Assembly (NCBI GenBank): GCA_943787445.1
Contig: CALSML010000011.1
Coordinates: 1 to 52,008 of the forward strand
DNA: 52,008 nucleotides
Direction of reading: 5' to 3'
Source: an uncultured Alphaproteobacteria bacterium
GTDB taxonomy: Bacteria > Pseudomonadota > Alphaproteobacteria > UBA6615
The notes beneath the pieces were generated by a model, which worked only from the letters and a program-made list of their open reading frames with translations, did no database searches and had not been told where the DNA came from. Positions within the stretch are counted from its first letter, which is position 1; each line of letters opens with the position of its first letter. The position numbers and the translations under genes are program-made. This document shows, one piece after another, positions 9,479 through 18,529 of this stretch.

Positions 9479-11269
9479 ATGACGGGTTCAATTGTACGTA
9501 AACCGATAAACAAAGCCGAAGACGGATCTTGGGCTGAAATCCGAGATCGTATGCGGATTGACTGGGATTTGCCGATCCGTATGAAGGATGGCACGGTGCT
9601 GCGTGCTGATGTTTTCCGGCCGACCAAGGCTGGTAAGTATCCCGTAATTCTAACTATGGGGCCCTATGGTAAGGGGCTGGCCTGGCAGGATGAGCTGTAC
9701 GCGACGACCTGGGAGCTGTTCACCGGCGACCATCCCGACGCGGTCAAGGGTTCCACCAACAAGTATCAGAGCTGGGAGACGGTCGATCCCGAGCAATGGG
9801 TGCCCGATGGCTATGCCTGTGTGCGTATCGACAGCCGCGGTGCCGGCCGCTCGGAAGGCTATATGGACCCCTGGTCGCCCCAGGAAACCGATGACTATGT
9901 GGAATGCATCGAATGGGCAGGCACGGCCGACTGGTCGAACGGCAAGGTCGGTCTGAACGGGATTTCCTATTACGGCATGAACCAGTGGTGGGTGGCCGAG
10001 CGCCAGCCCAAGCATCTGGCCGCGATGTGCGCCTGGGAAGCGGCCAATGACTACTACCGCGAGTTCTCCCGACATGGCGGCATCCTGTGTACCTTCATCA
10101 AGAGCTGGTACGAGATGCAGGTGCAGCCGGTGCAGTACGGCGTGGGCACCAGGGGCTATCGCAGCTGGGTGCATGGTGATCCGGTGGCCGGACCGCCGAC
10201 CCTGTCCGAAGCTGTGCGCAAGAAGAACCGCACGGATATGGCCAGGGACATCCAGTCTCGCGAGATGATGGATGACTGGTATCTGGCCCGTGAGCCGGAC
10301 TTCAAGAAGATCAAGGTGCCGTTGCTGTCCCCCGCCAGCTGGGGCGGGCAGGGGCTGCATCCGCGCGGCAATTACGAGGGTTTCTATCAGGCCGGATCGA
10401 AGGAGAAATGGCTCGAATGCCATGGTCTGGAGCACTGGACCGAGTTCTACACCCCCTATGGAGTCAAGATGCAGAAGCAGTTCTTCGGCCATTACCTGAA
10501 GGGCGAGAAGAATGGCTGGGAGAAGAAGCCGCCGGTGCTTCTGAAGGTCCGGCATGTGGGCGAGAAATTCGTCGAGCGCACCGAGAATGAATGGCCGATC
10601 AAGCGGACCCAATGGAAGAAGCAGTATCTCGACACCTCTCACATGAGCCTGGAGCCGAAGGCCCCGGCGAAAAAGGGCAAGATCACCTATGAAGGTATGG
10701 GAGATGGCGCGACCTTCTTCCTGCCCCCGATGGATCAGGACACTGAGATCACCGGCCCGCTGGCCTCCAAGCTCTTCGTGTCGTCATCCACAGTAGATGC
10801 CGATCTGTTTCTGGTCGTGCGGCTGTTCACGCCGGACATGAAGGAGGTCACCTTCAAGGGGACGGTGGACCCCCACACGCCGATTGCCCAGGGCTGGCTG
10901 CGGGCCTCCCATCGCAAGCTCGATCCGAAGAAATCCAAGCCGTGGCGTCCGTGGCACACCCATGACGCAAAGCAGCCCCTCAAGCCGGGACAGATCTACG
11001 AACTGGATATCGAAATCTGGCCGACCTGTGTGGTGATCCCGGCGGGCTATCGTCTGGCGCTGACGGTGCGCGGCAAGGATTATGTGTATTCCGGAGAGCC
11101 GCTGAACCTGTCGAACTTCGCCCATCCGCTCGATGGCTGTGGGCCCTTCCTGCATGACGATTCGAAGGACCGGCCGAAGAAAATCTTCGGTGGTGACGTG
11201 ACCATTCATGCGGGCCCGAACCATCCCAGCTATGTGATGCTGCCGGTCATTCCGCCGAAAAAGAAGTAG
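9479..11269 (+). CDS. CocE/NonD family hydrolase (X-Pro dipeptidyl-peptidase S15 type)
   Basis: A 596-residue serine hydrolase. The N-terminal alpha/beta-hydrolase domain carries the nucleophile in GISYYG near residue 165 and a candidate catalytic His in HGLEHWTEF near 320. The C-terminal jelly-roll domain starts near residue 385 and holds TGPLASKLFVSSSTVDADLF. Family members cleave acyl esters or X-Pro peptides; the substrate here is unknown. ATG at 9479 is preferred over GTG at 9464 because it gives the normal N-terminus. The gene marks a switch from the AT-richer island to GC-rich DNA. It is followed 5 bp later by the FkbM methyltransferase, so the two are probably co-transcribed. Confidence 0.9.
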   Translation: MTGSIVRKPINKAEDGSWAEIRDRMRIDWDLPIRMKDGTVLRADVFRPTKAGKYPVILTMGPYGKGLAWQDELYATTWELFTGDHPDAVKGSTNKYQSWETVDPEQWVPDGYACVRIDSRGAGRSEGYMDPWSPQETDDYVECIEWAGTADWSNGKVGLNGISYYGMNQWWVAERQPKHLAAMCAWEAANDYYREFSRHGGILCTFIKSWYEMQVQPVQYGVGTRGYRSWVHGDPVAGPPTLSEAVRKKNRTDMARDIQSREMMDDWYLAREPDFKKIKVPLLSPASWGGQGLHPRGNYEGFYQAGSKEKWLECHGLEHWTEFYTPYGVKMQKQFFGHYLKGEKNGWEKKPPVLLKVRHVGEKFVERTENEWPIKRTQWKKQYLDTSHMSLEPKAPAKKGKITYEGMGDGATFFLPPMDQDTEITGPLASKLFVSSSTVDADLFLVVRLFTPDMKEVTFKGTVDPHTPIAQGWLRASHRKLDPKKSKPWRPWHTHDAKQPLKPGQIYELDIEIWPTCVVIPAGYRLALTVRGKDYVYSGEPLNLSNFAHPLDGCGPFLHDDSKDRPKKIFGGDVTIHAGPNHPSYVMLPVIPPKKK

Positions 11270-11274
11270 CGGGC

Positions 11275-12018
11275 ATGGCGCAGACCGTACCCTCAACCTT
11301 CGAGGAAAAGCTCAAGAACTGGCTGATTCCGCCCAAGACCTACATCGCCCATCGCGCCCGCAAGGAATTGCAGCGCGGTGAGCGGGAGCTTGGGCTGTTG
11401 CCCTTCATAGTCGATCCCGACCGGGTGGCGCTCGATGTGGGGGCCAACAAGGGGGTCTGGACCTGGTGGCTGGCCGGACTGGCGCGGCAGGTCTATGCCT
11501 TTGAACCCAATCCGAAGCTGTTCGATATCCTGCGCCGCAACGTGGCGGGCAATGTGGTCGCCGAACAGCTGGCGCTTGCTGATTACAACGGTGTGGCCGA
11601 ATTGCGTGTGCCCCACAGTGCCAAGGGCTATTCCAATCAGGGGGCGTCACTCAGCGAAATCAAGGTCGATGGCGAGTTCCTCGGGGTCGAGGTCGAGGCC
11701 AGGCGGATCGATGATCTGGGGATCACCGATATCGGTTTCATCAAGATCGATGTCGAGGGCTTCGAGTATCAGGTGATGCAGGGCGCGCTGGAGACCATTG
11801 CCCGGGACAAGCCGGTGATGGTCGTGGAAATCGAGGAAGTGCACATCAAGCGGGATGTCGCGGAGGTGCTGCGCTTCGTCGAAGGACTGGGCTACGAAAC
11901 CCATGCCCTGAAGGGCAGCGTGCTGACCCGTATCGCCAATATCGATCTGGATGCCCATCACCGCCATTGCACGGACAAGACGGACTACATCTTCAACTTC
12001 GTGTTCCTGCCCCGCTAG
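11275..12018 (+). CDS. FkbM family SAM-dependent methyltransferase
   Basis: 247 residues. The SAM-binding motif I reads VALDVGANKGVWTWWLA near residue 56, followed by VYAFEPNP. The FkbM-type block IGFIKIDVEGFEYQVMQGAL lies near residue 160, then VMVVEIEEVH. FkbM enzymes usually O-methylate sugars or secondary metabolites. The start at ATG 11275 is 5 bp after the CocE hydrolase stop. It converges with the next methyltransferase gene with a gap of only 13 bp. Its substrate cannot be read from context. Confidence 0.9.
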   Translation: MAQTVPSTFEEKLKNWLIPPKTYIAHRARKELQRGERELGLLPFIVDPDRVALDVGANKGVWTWWLAGLARQVYAFEPNPKLFDILRRNVAGNVVAEQLALADYNGVAELRVPHSAKGYSNQGASLSEIKVDGEFLGVEVEARRIDDLGITDIGFIKIDVEGFEYQVMQGALETIARDKPVMVVEIEEVHIKRDVAEVLRFVEGLGYETHALKGSVLTRIANIDLDAHHRHCTDKTDYIFNFVFLPR

Positions 12019-12031
12019 GCGGGAATGGGAC

Positions 12032-12718
12032 TCAGTCGATCCGGACCAGCACCCGGCCGTCCAGCGCGGTGAAACCGATATAGGTGTAGTTCACATTGTT
12101 GGCGTCGCAGTATTCGCGCCAGGCCTTTTGTTCGTGCTGCTTCCAGCTGGGATAGTTGAAATACTCATCGAAGAGCACAAGGGTACCCGGCTTCAGCCAG
12201 GGGCCGATATGCTCGAGGATGGTCACGGTCGAGCTGTAAAGATCGCAGTCGATATGGACGAAGCTGACCGGACCGTCATGACCTTTGACGAAGTCGGGCA
12301 GGCTGTCTTCGAAATAGCCATGGACCAGCTGGGTGTTGGCCGGCACTTTCGGGATGTCCTTCTGGCTGAACGCGCCGGTGGTTTCCACATGGCCGGTCCA
12401 GTTGTCCGGCAGGCCGGAGAAGCTGTCGAAGCCGTAGACCGTGGCACCTGCGGGGGCGTGGGAGGCAATCTCGCGCAGGGTGTTGCCCGTGGCCACACCG
12501 AATTCCATGAACATGCCGCCCGGCTGGGCGTTCGTGACCGCGTATTCGATGATCCGCTGATGGGCGGTGAATATCTGCGCTTCGGCCATGTGTTCCTGCA
12601 CATAATCGGCGGCTTCGGCGCGGGCGCGCAGCTGCAGCTCATAGAGCAGATTGCGTGAATAGTATTTGTAGAAGAACCGCTGGATGAGCCGTTCGGAAAA
12701 GGATCTGCTGGTTTTCAT
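12032..12718 (-). CDS. TylF/MycF-like class I SAM-dependent methyltransferase
   Basis: 228 residues from ATG at 12718 (a TTG at 12742 is an alternative). The SAM site reads MEFGVATGNTLREIA, followed by VYGFDSFSGLPDNW, which is typical of the macrocin-O-methyltransferase family. The metal-site region FVHIDCDLYSSTVTILEHI follows, and the C-terminus includes VLFDEYFNYPSWKQHEQKAW. The family methylates sugar hydroxyls, often in glycan or antibiotic pathways. Two unrelated methyltransferases facing each other suggest glycan decoration, but no glycosyltransferase is nearby, so this remains open. Confidence 0.85.
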   Translation of the reverse strand: MKTSRSFSERLIQRFFYKYYSRNLLYELQLRARAEAADYVQEHMAEAQIFTAHQRIIEYAVTNAQPGGMFMEFGVATGNTLREIASHAPAGATVYGFDSFSGLPDNWTGHVETTGAFSQKDIPKVPANTQLVHGYFEDSLPDFVKGHDGPVSFVHIDCDLYSSTVTILEHIGPWLKPGTLVLFDEYFNYPSWKQHEQKAWREYCDANNVNYTYIGFTALDGRVLVRID

Positions 12719-12913
12719 AAGACGAGACCTTAAGCTTCTCAAACGTCTGGCGAAGCTTGTGTGTTTTGACCCGGCGGCGGCCCGCGAAATCTTGCGGAAA
12801 TTCGCCCCCGTCCGTATGTACTCTCAGGATACCAGTTTCATGTGGTTCGCGACATTATTTCGGCCCCAGATTTTGAACGCCTGGCCGGGATTTTCGGGTG
12901 CAATGAGAGAGCA

Positions 12914-13636
12914 ATGACGACAACGAACGAACAGGGCCTGAAGGTCGGGGCGCCCATTCCGGACTGGACCATGCCTGCCTTGCCCGCGCGCGAGACACTG
13001 ACCGGCCGGACCTGCCGGGTGGAACCGCTGCACATTGCCCGGCATGCCGATGATCTGCACACGGCGTTCAGCGCTGATGCCTCCGGGGCGGACTGGAGCT
13101 ATCTGCCCTACGGGCCGTTCGACTCTCTCGCGGATTTGGAGATCTGGCTGTCGGAGACCTGTTTTTCCGATGATCCGATCTTCTTTGCCATCATTGATCT
13201 GGAATCAGGCAAGGCTGTGGGGATGGCAAGTTATCTCAACATCAACCGGGTTCACGGGACGATCGAGGTGGGACATGTGCATTTCTCGCCCATCCTGCAG
13301 CGCAGACGCGTTGCCACGGAGGCCATACATCTGATGATGGGGCACGCGTTTAGCACGGGCTATCGGCGCTATGAATGGAAATGCAATGCGCTCAATGCGC
13401 GTTCGCGAAAGGCAGCACAGCGCTTCGGGTTTTCCTTTGAAGGTGTGTTTCGGCAGCACATGGTGATGCGGGGTCACAATCGTGATTCCGCGTGGTATGC
13501 CTGTGTGGATGGGGCGTGGCCGCAACTCGATGCGGCGTTTCAAACCTGGCTGGATGATGCGAATTTCGATGCCGATGGTCAGCAGCTTCGCAGCCTGAAA
13601 GACCTGACGCGTCCCCTGCTTGTGGCAACTGACTGA
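12914..13636 (+). CDS. GNAT family N-acetyltransferase (RimJ/RimL-like)
   Basis: 240 residues. ATG at 12914, preceded by gagagagca, is chosen over in-frame GTG/ATG codons upstream, because the conserved part begins after it. The fold is recognised by GRTCRVEPL, IDLESGKAVGMASYL, the acetyl-CoA loop LQRRRVATEAIHLMMGHAF and the block CNALNARSRKAAQRFGF, followed by FEGVFRQHMVMRG. Proteins of this form acetylate N-termini of ribosomal proteins or small amines; the substrate is not evident. It is followed 10 bp later by the alpha-hydroxy-acid oxidase gene, suggesting a two-gene unit. Confidence 0.85.
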   Translation: MTTTNEQGLKVGAPIPDWTMPALPARETLTGRTCRVEPLHIARHADDLHTAFSADASGADWSYLPYGPFDSLADLEIWLSETCFSDDPIFFAIIDLESGKAVGMASYLNINRVHGTIEVGHVHFSPILQRRRVATEAIHLMMGHAFSTGYRRYEWKCNALNARSRKAAQRFGFSFEGVFRQHMVMRGHNRDSAWYACVDGAWPQLDAAFQTWLDDANFDADGQQLRSLKDLTRPLLVATD

Positions 13637-13646
13637 CGGCACTCCG

Positions 13647-14843
13647 ATGAACGCTTTTGAAACCAAGACTGCCTCGTGGAAACTTGACTACCCGACCATC
13701 GAAGACCTGCGAAAGCGCGCCTATCGGCGCACGCCGCGTTTTGCCTTTGACTATGTGGATGGTGCCGCCGGCGCCGAAGAGCAGAACATGAAGACCAACG
13801 CCGCCGCGCTCGATGCGGTGGAGATCGTGCCCCGTTACGGCGTCGAGAATTTTGCCGCCAATCCAGAAACCGAAATCTTTGGCCACACCTATGCGATGCC
13901 GGTGGGCATTGCGCCGATGGGAATTCCGAGTCTGGTTTTGCCGGGCGGCGAGAAGGATTTCGCGCGCGCCGCGCAGGACCGCAACATTCCGCTCGTTTTG
14001 GGGGGCGTCGCCGGGGCGACGGTTGAGGAGTGTGCCGCGCTGGCACCGGACAATCTGTGGTTCCAGCTGTATCGGGTTGCCAAGGATGAACTGGCGGTCA
14101 ATCTGGATATGGCGCGCCGGGCGCAGGAGGCCGGTGTGCATGTGCTCGTGCTGACCCTCGATGTGCCCGCCCGCACCAAGCGGCCCAGGGAGTTGCGGGC
14201 GCGGCTGACGATCCCCTATCGACACAGCGTTCAGACAGTCTCGGAAGTGCTCAAACACCCGAACTGGCTCGCGGCCTATCTCCGCCATGGCATGAACGGG
14301 TTTGCCAACTACAAGCCCTATGCCGGGGAGAACCCGTCCATGCAGGATGTCACGGCCTTCGTGCGCCGGGAATCCGGTGGCTCGTTCACCTGGGACGAGG
14401 TGAAGCGGTTCCGCGATGACTGGCCGGGGGCGCTGGTCGTAAAGGGTTTGCTGCATCCTGAAGATGCCAGAATGGCTGTCAGTGCGGGCGCCGATGGCGT
14501 CATCGTCTCCAACCATGGGGGCCGTCAGCTTGAAGCCGCCCCGCCGGCGATTGATGCGCTGCCCGCTGTTGTCGATGCGGTGGGCGTTGCGGCCAGTGTG
14601 ATGTTCGACAGTGGCGTGCGCAGCGGCATTGATGTGGTGCGCGCCATGGCGCTGGGGGCGGAATTCGTCTTCTCCGGCCGCCCGTTCATGTACGGGCTGG
14701 GCGCGCTGGGCACGGCCGGGCCGGGTTTTGTGGCGGATTTCTATGCCGAGGAAATCTCAGCCGCAATGCGCCAGATCGGAACGGCGAGTTTTGCCGAAGC
14801 CCGTGCGCTGACGATCCGTCATCCGGGCGCGCTCAGCTTTTAG
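13647..14843 (+). CDS. FMN-dependent alpha-hydroxy-acid oxidase/dehydrogenase (LldD family)
   Basis: 398 residues. ATG at 13647 is chosen because the upstream in-frame ATG overlaps the GNAT gene. The TIM-barrel family is shown by FAFDYVDGAAGAEEQN, MPVGIAPMGI, LVVKGLLHPEDARMAV (FMN Lys), the catalytic His/Arg in SNHGGRQLEAAPPAI and the phosphate loop GRPFMYGLGALG. The enzyme oxidises an L-2-hydroxy acid such as lactate, mandelate or glycolate to the 2-oxo acid. Substrate choice cannot be read from sequence. Two short palindromic repeats lie just downstream and may end transcription. Confidence 0.9.
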   Translation: MNAFETKTASWKLDYPTIEDLRKRAYRRTPRFAFDYVDGAAGAEEQNMKTNAAALDAVEIVPRYGVENFAANPETEIFGHTYAMPVGIAPMGIPSLVLPGGEKDFARAAQDRNIPLVLGGVAGATVEECAALAPDNLWFQLYRVAKDELAVNLDMARRAQEAGVHVLVLTLDVPARTKRPRELRARLTIPYRHSVQTVSEVLKHPNWLAAYLRHGMNGFANYKPYAGENPSMQDVTAFVRRESGGSFTWDEVKRFRDDWPGALVVKGLLHPEDARMAVSAGADGVIVSNHGGRQLEAAPPAIDALPAVVDAVGVAASVMFDSGVRSGIDVVRAMALGAEFVFSGRPFMYGLGALGTAGPGFVADFYAEEISAAMRQIGTASFAEARALTIRHPGALSF

Positions 14844-14867
14844 CGGGTTTCCCGTTCGATCTGCGCG

Positions 14868-14960
14868 GAGATGCCCGGGTCAGGCCCGGGCATGACGTGT
14901 GGGGAAGAGGGTGCGGGTCTCACCGAGGCCGTCATACCCGGACTTGATCCGGGTATCTCG
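14868..14960. repeat. Pair of inverted palindromic intergenic repeats
   Basis: Two hairpin units of one family in opposite orientation lie between convergent genes. Unit 1 (14868-14896) has ATGCCCGGG pairing with CCCGGGCAT. Unit 2 (14931-14960) has ATACCCGGA pairing with TCCGGGTAT. Read on the minus strand, unit 2 closely matches unit 1 (gagATnCCCGGnTCA..). Such small palindromes are common between genes in alphaproteobacteria. Here they could act as bidirectional terminators or RNA stabilisers. Confidence 0.75.
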
Positions 14961-14994
14961 GGGTGAAGGTTCAGCTTGGACAGGTGCCCTTGCG

Positions 14995-16026
14995 TCAGTC
15001 TGCGTCGCGGGTGAAGGGTTCCACATACCTGTCGACGGCATCGATCCGGGCCTGTTTTTCGTAGTCATCGAGGAATGAAGCCGCGAAGGAATTTTTCGCC
15101 AGGGTGATGATCTCGCGCGCGCTCAGACCGACCGCCTGACTGACGGCCTTGTAATTGTCGTTGATGTAGCCGCCAAAATAGGACGGATCATCGGAGTTCA
15201 CGGTCGCCAGCAGGCCGGCGTCGAGCGCTCGTTTGATCGGGTGCTGGTCGAGGGTGGGAATGCCCTTAAGGCGCAGATTGGAAAGCGGGCACATGGTGAG
15301 TGGGGTTTGTGCGCGTACCAGCCGGGCCACCAGTGCCGGGTCGTCGAGGGCATGATTGCCGTGATCCACACGGGCCACTTGTAGAATGTCCAGCGCATCC
15401 GTGACATAGGCGGCGGGGCCTTCCTCGCCGGCATGGGCGACAGGAATGAAGCCTTCCTGTCGTGCGGCGGCATAGACCCGTGCGAAATTGGCTGGCGGAT
15501 TCCCGGCTTCCCCGGAATCGAGACCGACCCCGTGGATGTGCTCCTTATGCTGACAGGCGGAGGTCAGGGCTCCGAAGGCCTCTTCCTCGGGCAGGTGGCG
15601 CAGGAAGCACATGATCAGTTTCGAGGTGATGCCGAGTTCCCGCTCGCCCTCTTCCAGTGCGCTGGTGATACCGCCAAGCACGGTCTCGAAGGCGATGCCG
15701 CGGTCGGTATGACCCTGGGGGTCGAAGAAGATTTCCACATGGGTCAAGCCCTGCACGGCCATCTTGTCGAGATAGGCGTGTGTCAGATCGTGAAAGTCGC
15801 GTTCCTCGATCAGGACCGACATGCCCGCATAGTAGAGATCGAGGAAATCCTGCAGCCCGTCGAACTGATAGGCCGCGTTGATGTCCTCCGCCGTGGCGTA
15901 GGGCAGGGTGACATTGTTGCGTCTGGCCAGTGCCAGCATCATCTCGGGCTCCAGCGTGCCTTCGATATGCAGGTGCAGTTCGGCCTTGGGGAGGCCGTCG
16001 ATGAGTTTGTCGAAATCGGTTGTCAT
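14995..16026 (-). CDS. Adenine deaminase (adenosine deaminase superfamily)
   Basis: 343 residues of the zinc amidohydrolase fold. Zinc and catalytic residues are visible: HLHIEGTLEPEMML (HxH), VAHAGEEG (His/Glu), VDHGNHAL, and NSDDPSYFGGY (Asp-Asp). The blocks FFDPQGHTDRGIAFE, FLRHLPEEEAF and VGLDSGEAGNPP match the adenine deaminase branch better than true adenosine deaminases. It would convert adenine to hypoxanthine for purine salvage. Its ATG overlaps the stop of the upstream di-haem peroxidase gene, so the two are co-translated. Confidence 0.88.
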   Translation of the reverse strand: MTTDFDKLIDGLPKAELHLHIEGTLEPEMMLALARRNNVTLPYATAEDINAAYQFDGLQDFLDLYYAGMSVLIEERDFHDLTHAYLDKMAVQGLTHVEIFFDPQGHTDRGIAFETVLGGITSALEEGERELGITSKLIMCFLRHLPEEEAFGALTSACQHKEHIHGVGLDSGEAGNPPANFARVYAAARQEGFIPVAHAGEEGPAAYVTDALDILQVARVDHGNHALDDPALVARLVRAQTPLTMCPLSNLRLKGIPTLDQHPIKRALDAGLLATVNSDDPSYFGGYINDNYKAVSQAVGLSAREIITLAKNSFAASFLDDYEKQARIDAVDRYVEPFTRDAD

Positions 16027-17165
16027 CGTGGGTCTTCGCTGCTCAGGGTTGCGAGGAAAGCGACCAGGTCGCGGATTTCGGCTTCGGTCAGCTGCAGGGG
16101 TGACAGGATGGTCTCACCATCGGCGTGCAGACGTTCCATGTCGATTTCCGAATAGTGCCGCACAACATCTGTCAGGGTCTGCAGGCTGCCATTGTGCATG
16201 TAAGGTCCTATTTTGGCGACATTGCGCAGGCCGGGAACCCGAAAGGTTCCGAAATTGGCGTGCTGTGGCGCCAGCCGGCGCACAGCCCAGGCCCCGGATT
16301 TTGCGGGATCGTCCGTATAGGCGCCATCAAGCGTGAAGGGACTGCTGCGCAACGTCTTGATGCCGCCATGGCGTCCGTTGTCGACGCGGCCGGGTTCCAC
16401 GAAATAGGGCACACCGGCATCGTGGAATTCACCGTTGGAAAACAACGGACCCGAATGGCAGATGCTGCAATTGCCGCGCCCGACAAACAGGGCCACGCCG
16501 CGCTGTGCGGCTGAGGGATAACGTGCTGCCGCGTCCCGATCGCCGGTTTCGAGCGCATCGCGGAACCGGTCAAACGCGGTCCGTCCGGTGGTCAGGGTTT
16601 CCTGATAGGCGGCAAACGCCTTGCCAATATTCACCAGGTTTTCTTCCGGGCTGAACTGGCGGGGCGGTCCGAAGATGGCGGTGTAGGAGGGGGCGAGGTC
16701 GGATTCAGTTAGGATATCGGCCAGCGCGCTTGCGGGCAGTGCCATTTCGTCGGCATGCACGATGGGCAAGATGCTCTGGGCCCAGAGATTGTCGTTCTTG
16801 CCATCCCAGCCGTACCAGCGGTGGTGCCGCAGATTCTGCAGGGCGAGCGTGTTGCGGTCGAGGGTGCGCCGCCCTTCGGCGCGGGCCCGCCCATCGGCAA
16901 AATGGCGTTCGGGCTGGTGACAGGTTGCACAGCTTGTTTGCCCGTCCGACGAGAGTTCAGGGCTGAAAAACAGCGCCTGCCTGGGGGTGATCGCCTCGGG
17001 ATGGCCAGAGACACGATTGCTCGGGTCAGGGGGTGCCGCGAGTGGCCAGGGGCCGTGGGAGAGGACCCGTTCGATCTCCGGCTCTGTGAGCAGGAGGTCC
17101 TGCGCCGGCGCGGGCGAGAAGGTGGCGGTCAGCGCAATCAGGCTGCCCAGGACGGCAGGGAAGGC
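16023..17165 (-). CDS. Di-haem cytochrome c peroxidase/MauG family protein, start codon missing
   Basis: The open frame holds a signal-peptide core (VAFPAVLGSLIALTATFSPAPAQ), cut by signal peptidase I before DLLLTEPEIERVL. Haem site 1 is SCATCH and haem site 2 is NCSICHSGPLFSNGEFHD. The C-terminal MauG/CCP block is FRVPGLRNVAKIGPYMHNGS. This makes a periplasmic peroxidase of about 370 residues. No ATG, GTG or TTG precedes the signal peptide in frame. The sequence runs straight into a truncated amidohydrolase gene in another frame. The first in-frame start would be the internal TTG at 16769, which would lose haem 1. It overlaps the adenine deaminase gene by 4 bp. Confidence 0.8.
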   Translation of the reverse strand, partial: AFPAVLGSLIALTATFSPAPAQDLLLTEPEIERVLSHGPWPLAAPPDPSNRVSGHPEAITPRQALFFSPELSSDGQTSCATCHQPERHFADGRARAEGRRTLDRNTLALQNLRHHRWYGWDGKNDNLWAQSILPIVHADEMALPASALADILTESDLAPSYTAIFGPPRQFSPEENLVNIGKAFAAYQETLTTGRTAFDRFRDALETGDRDAAARYPSAAQRGVALFVGRGNCSICHSGPLFSNGEFHDAGVPYFVEPGRVDNGRHGGIKTLRSSPFTLDGAYTDDPAKSGAWAVRRLAPQHANFGTFRVPGLRNVAKIGPYMHNGSLQTLTDVVRHYSEIDMERLHADGETILSPLQLTEAEIRDLVAFLATLSSEDPR

Positions 17166-17290
17166 AACGCCGGTACAACCAGTTGCACCGCATCATGGCT
17201 GTAGTGGATATGGGCGTCGAAGACCGGCAGTTCTGCGCCATGGGCGGCAGTTGCGAAGAAGGTCAGGCTGGCGAAAATCAGGAGTTTCAT
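17138..17290 (-). pseudogene. Truncated amidohydrolase (N-terminal stub only)
   Basis: ATG at 17290 opens a clear secreted-protein start: signal peptide MKLLIFASLTFFATAAHG, then AELPVFDAHIHYSHDAVQ, which holds the HxH metal site of a TIM-barrel amidohydrolase. After about 37 residues the similarity ends, and the frame runs into the peroxidase signal peptide in a different frame and stops at 17138. Full-length family members have roughly 300 residues, so most of the gene is missing. A deletion or an assembly join between amidohydrolase and peroxidase genes explains this. Confidence 0.65.
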
Positions 17291-17421
17291 ACGCATCGGG
17301 TGCGGACCGGAGTTGTATCGGATATCGGTTCTCTTACATGTATCGCATCTGCCGAAGGCAGGGCTGACAAAATTTGTACCATTTCATTTTCGTTTGTCGT
17401 ATTTCTGTCGATCATAAGACA

Positions 17422-18427
17422 ATGAAAAACATGAACAAAACGATCTCTGTTGCGCCGATGATGGACTGGACGGATCGCCATGAGCGCTCCTTCCTGCGTC
17501 TGATCAGCCGGCATGCCTGGCTGTACACGGAAATGGTGACCACCGGCGCGATCCTGCACGGGGATCGTGCGCGGCTGCTAGCCTATGACCCGGCCGAACT
17601 TCCGGTTGCGCTGCAGCTGGGTGGCTCGGAGCCGGACGCGCTGGCCGAATGCGCGCGTGTCGGGGCTGATCTGGGCTATGACGAGATCAATCTCAATGTG
17701 GGCTGTCCGTCCGACCGGGTGCAGTCCGGACGTTTCGGGGCCTGCCTGATGGCCGAACCAGAGCTGGTGGCGCGCGGCGTGGACGCCATGCGCGCAGCCG
17801 TGGGCATCCCAGTGACGGTCAAGCACCGGATTGCGATCGACGATCAGCCTGAATGGGAGACCCTGATCGGCTTTGTCGATGCAGTGGCCGCGGCGGGCTG
17901 CGCCGATGTCACCGTGCATGCCCGCAAGGCCTGGCTGGAAGGCCTGAGCGCGCGGGAGAACCGGGAAGTCCCGCCGCTGCATTACGATCTGGTCTATCGC
18001 CTGAAGGCTGAACGCCCGGATCTGCATGTCACCATCAATGGCGGCATCGAGACCCTTGCGCAGGCCAGTGAACATCTGGCGCATGTTGATGGTGTGATGC
18101 TGGGCCGGGCGGCTTATCAGAACCCCTATGTGCTGGCCGCGGTGGACCAGCGTTTCTATGGCTCCGAGACTGCTGTCCCGACGCGGCACGAAATCATTGA
18201 CGCTTATCTGCCCTATATCGAACGGGAGATCGCCGCGGGGCACGTCGCTGATCGCCATGACACGGCACATTCTGGGCCTGTTCAACGGTCAGCCCGGCGC
18301 CCGCGCGTTCCGCCGTTATCTTTCGGAAAACGCACCGGGTTTTGACGGTACACCGACAGAGGCAACGACCCTGGTGGCCACGGCTGCAAATTTTGTGTCA
18401 CGGGAGCGCGATAGGGTCGCAGCTTAG
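17422..18427 (+). CDS. dusA: tRNA-dihydrouridine(20/20a) synthase DusA, one frame break
   Basis: The FMN enzyme reduces uridines in the tRNA D-loop. Recognisable text includes SVAPMMDWTDRHERSFLRL, the catalytic region INLNVGCPSDRVQSGRFGAC, VTVKHRIAIDD and the phosphate loop VMLGRAAYQNPY. The frame breaks at the GGGG run 18237-18240. Removing one G restores GTSLIAMTRHILGLFNGQPG, the normal DusA C-terminus, and the stop at 18427. The restored length is about 334 residues, normal for DusA. ATG 17422 (or 17431) starts the protein. It is divergent from the amidohydrolase stub, with about 130 bp of shared upstream sequence. Confidence 0.88.
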
Positions 18428-18529
18428 GTCGGGTGGGGAACTGCGAACGAAAGCGTGAAAGATGTTTACCGGGGTTCTGACCAACCCTATCTAGTGCAAA
18501 ACAGCGTTCTTATCAGTTGAGAGATCGAT

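Noticed and set aside
9650-10642. 330-codon minus-strand frame opposite the CocE hydrolase
   Set aside because: The plus strand encodes a clear S15-type hydrolase with its catalytic motif; the antisense frame has only composition bias.
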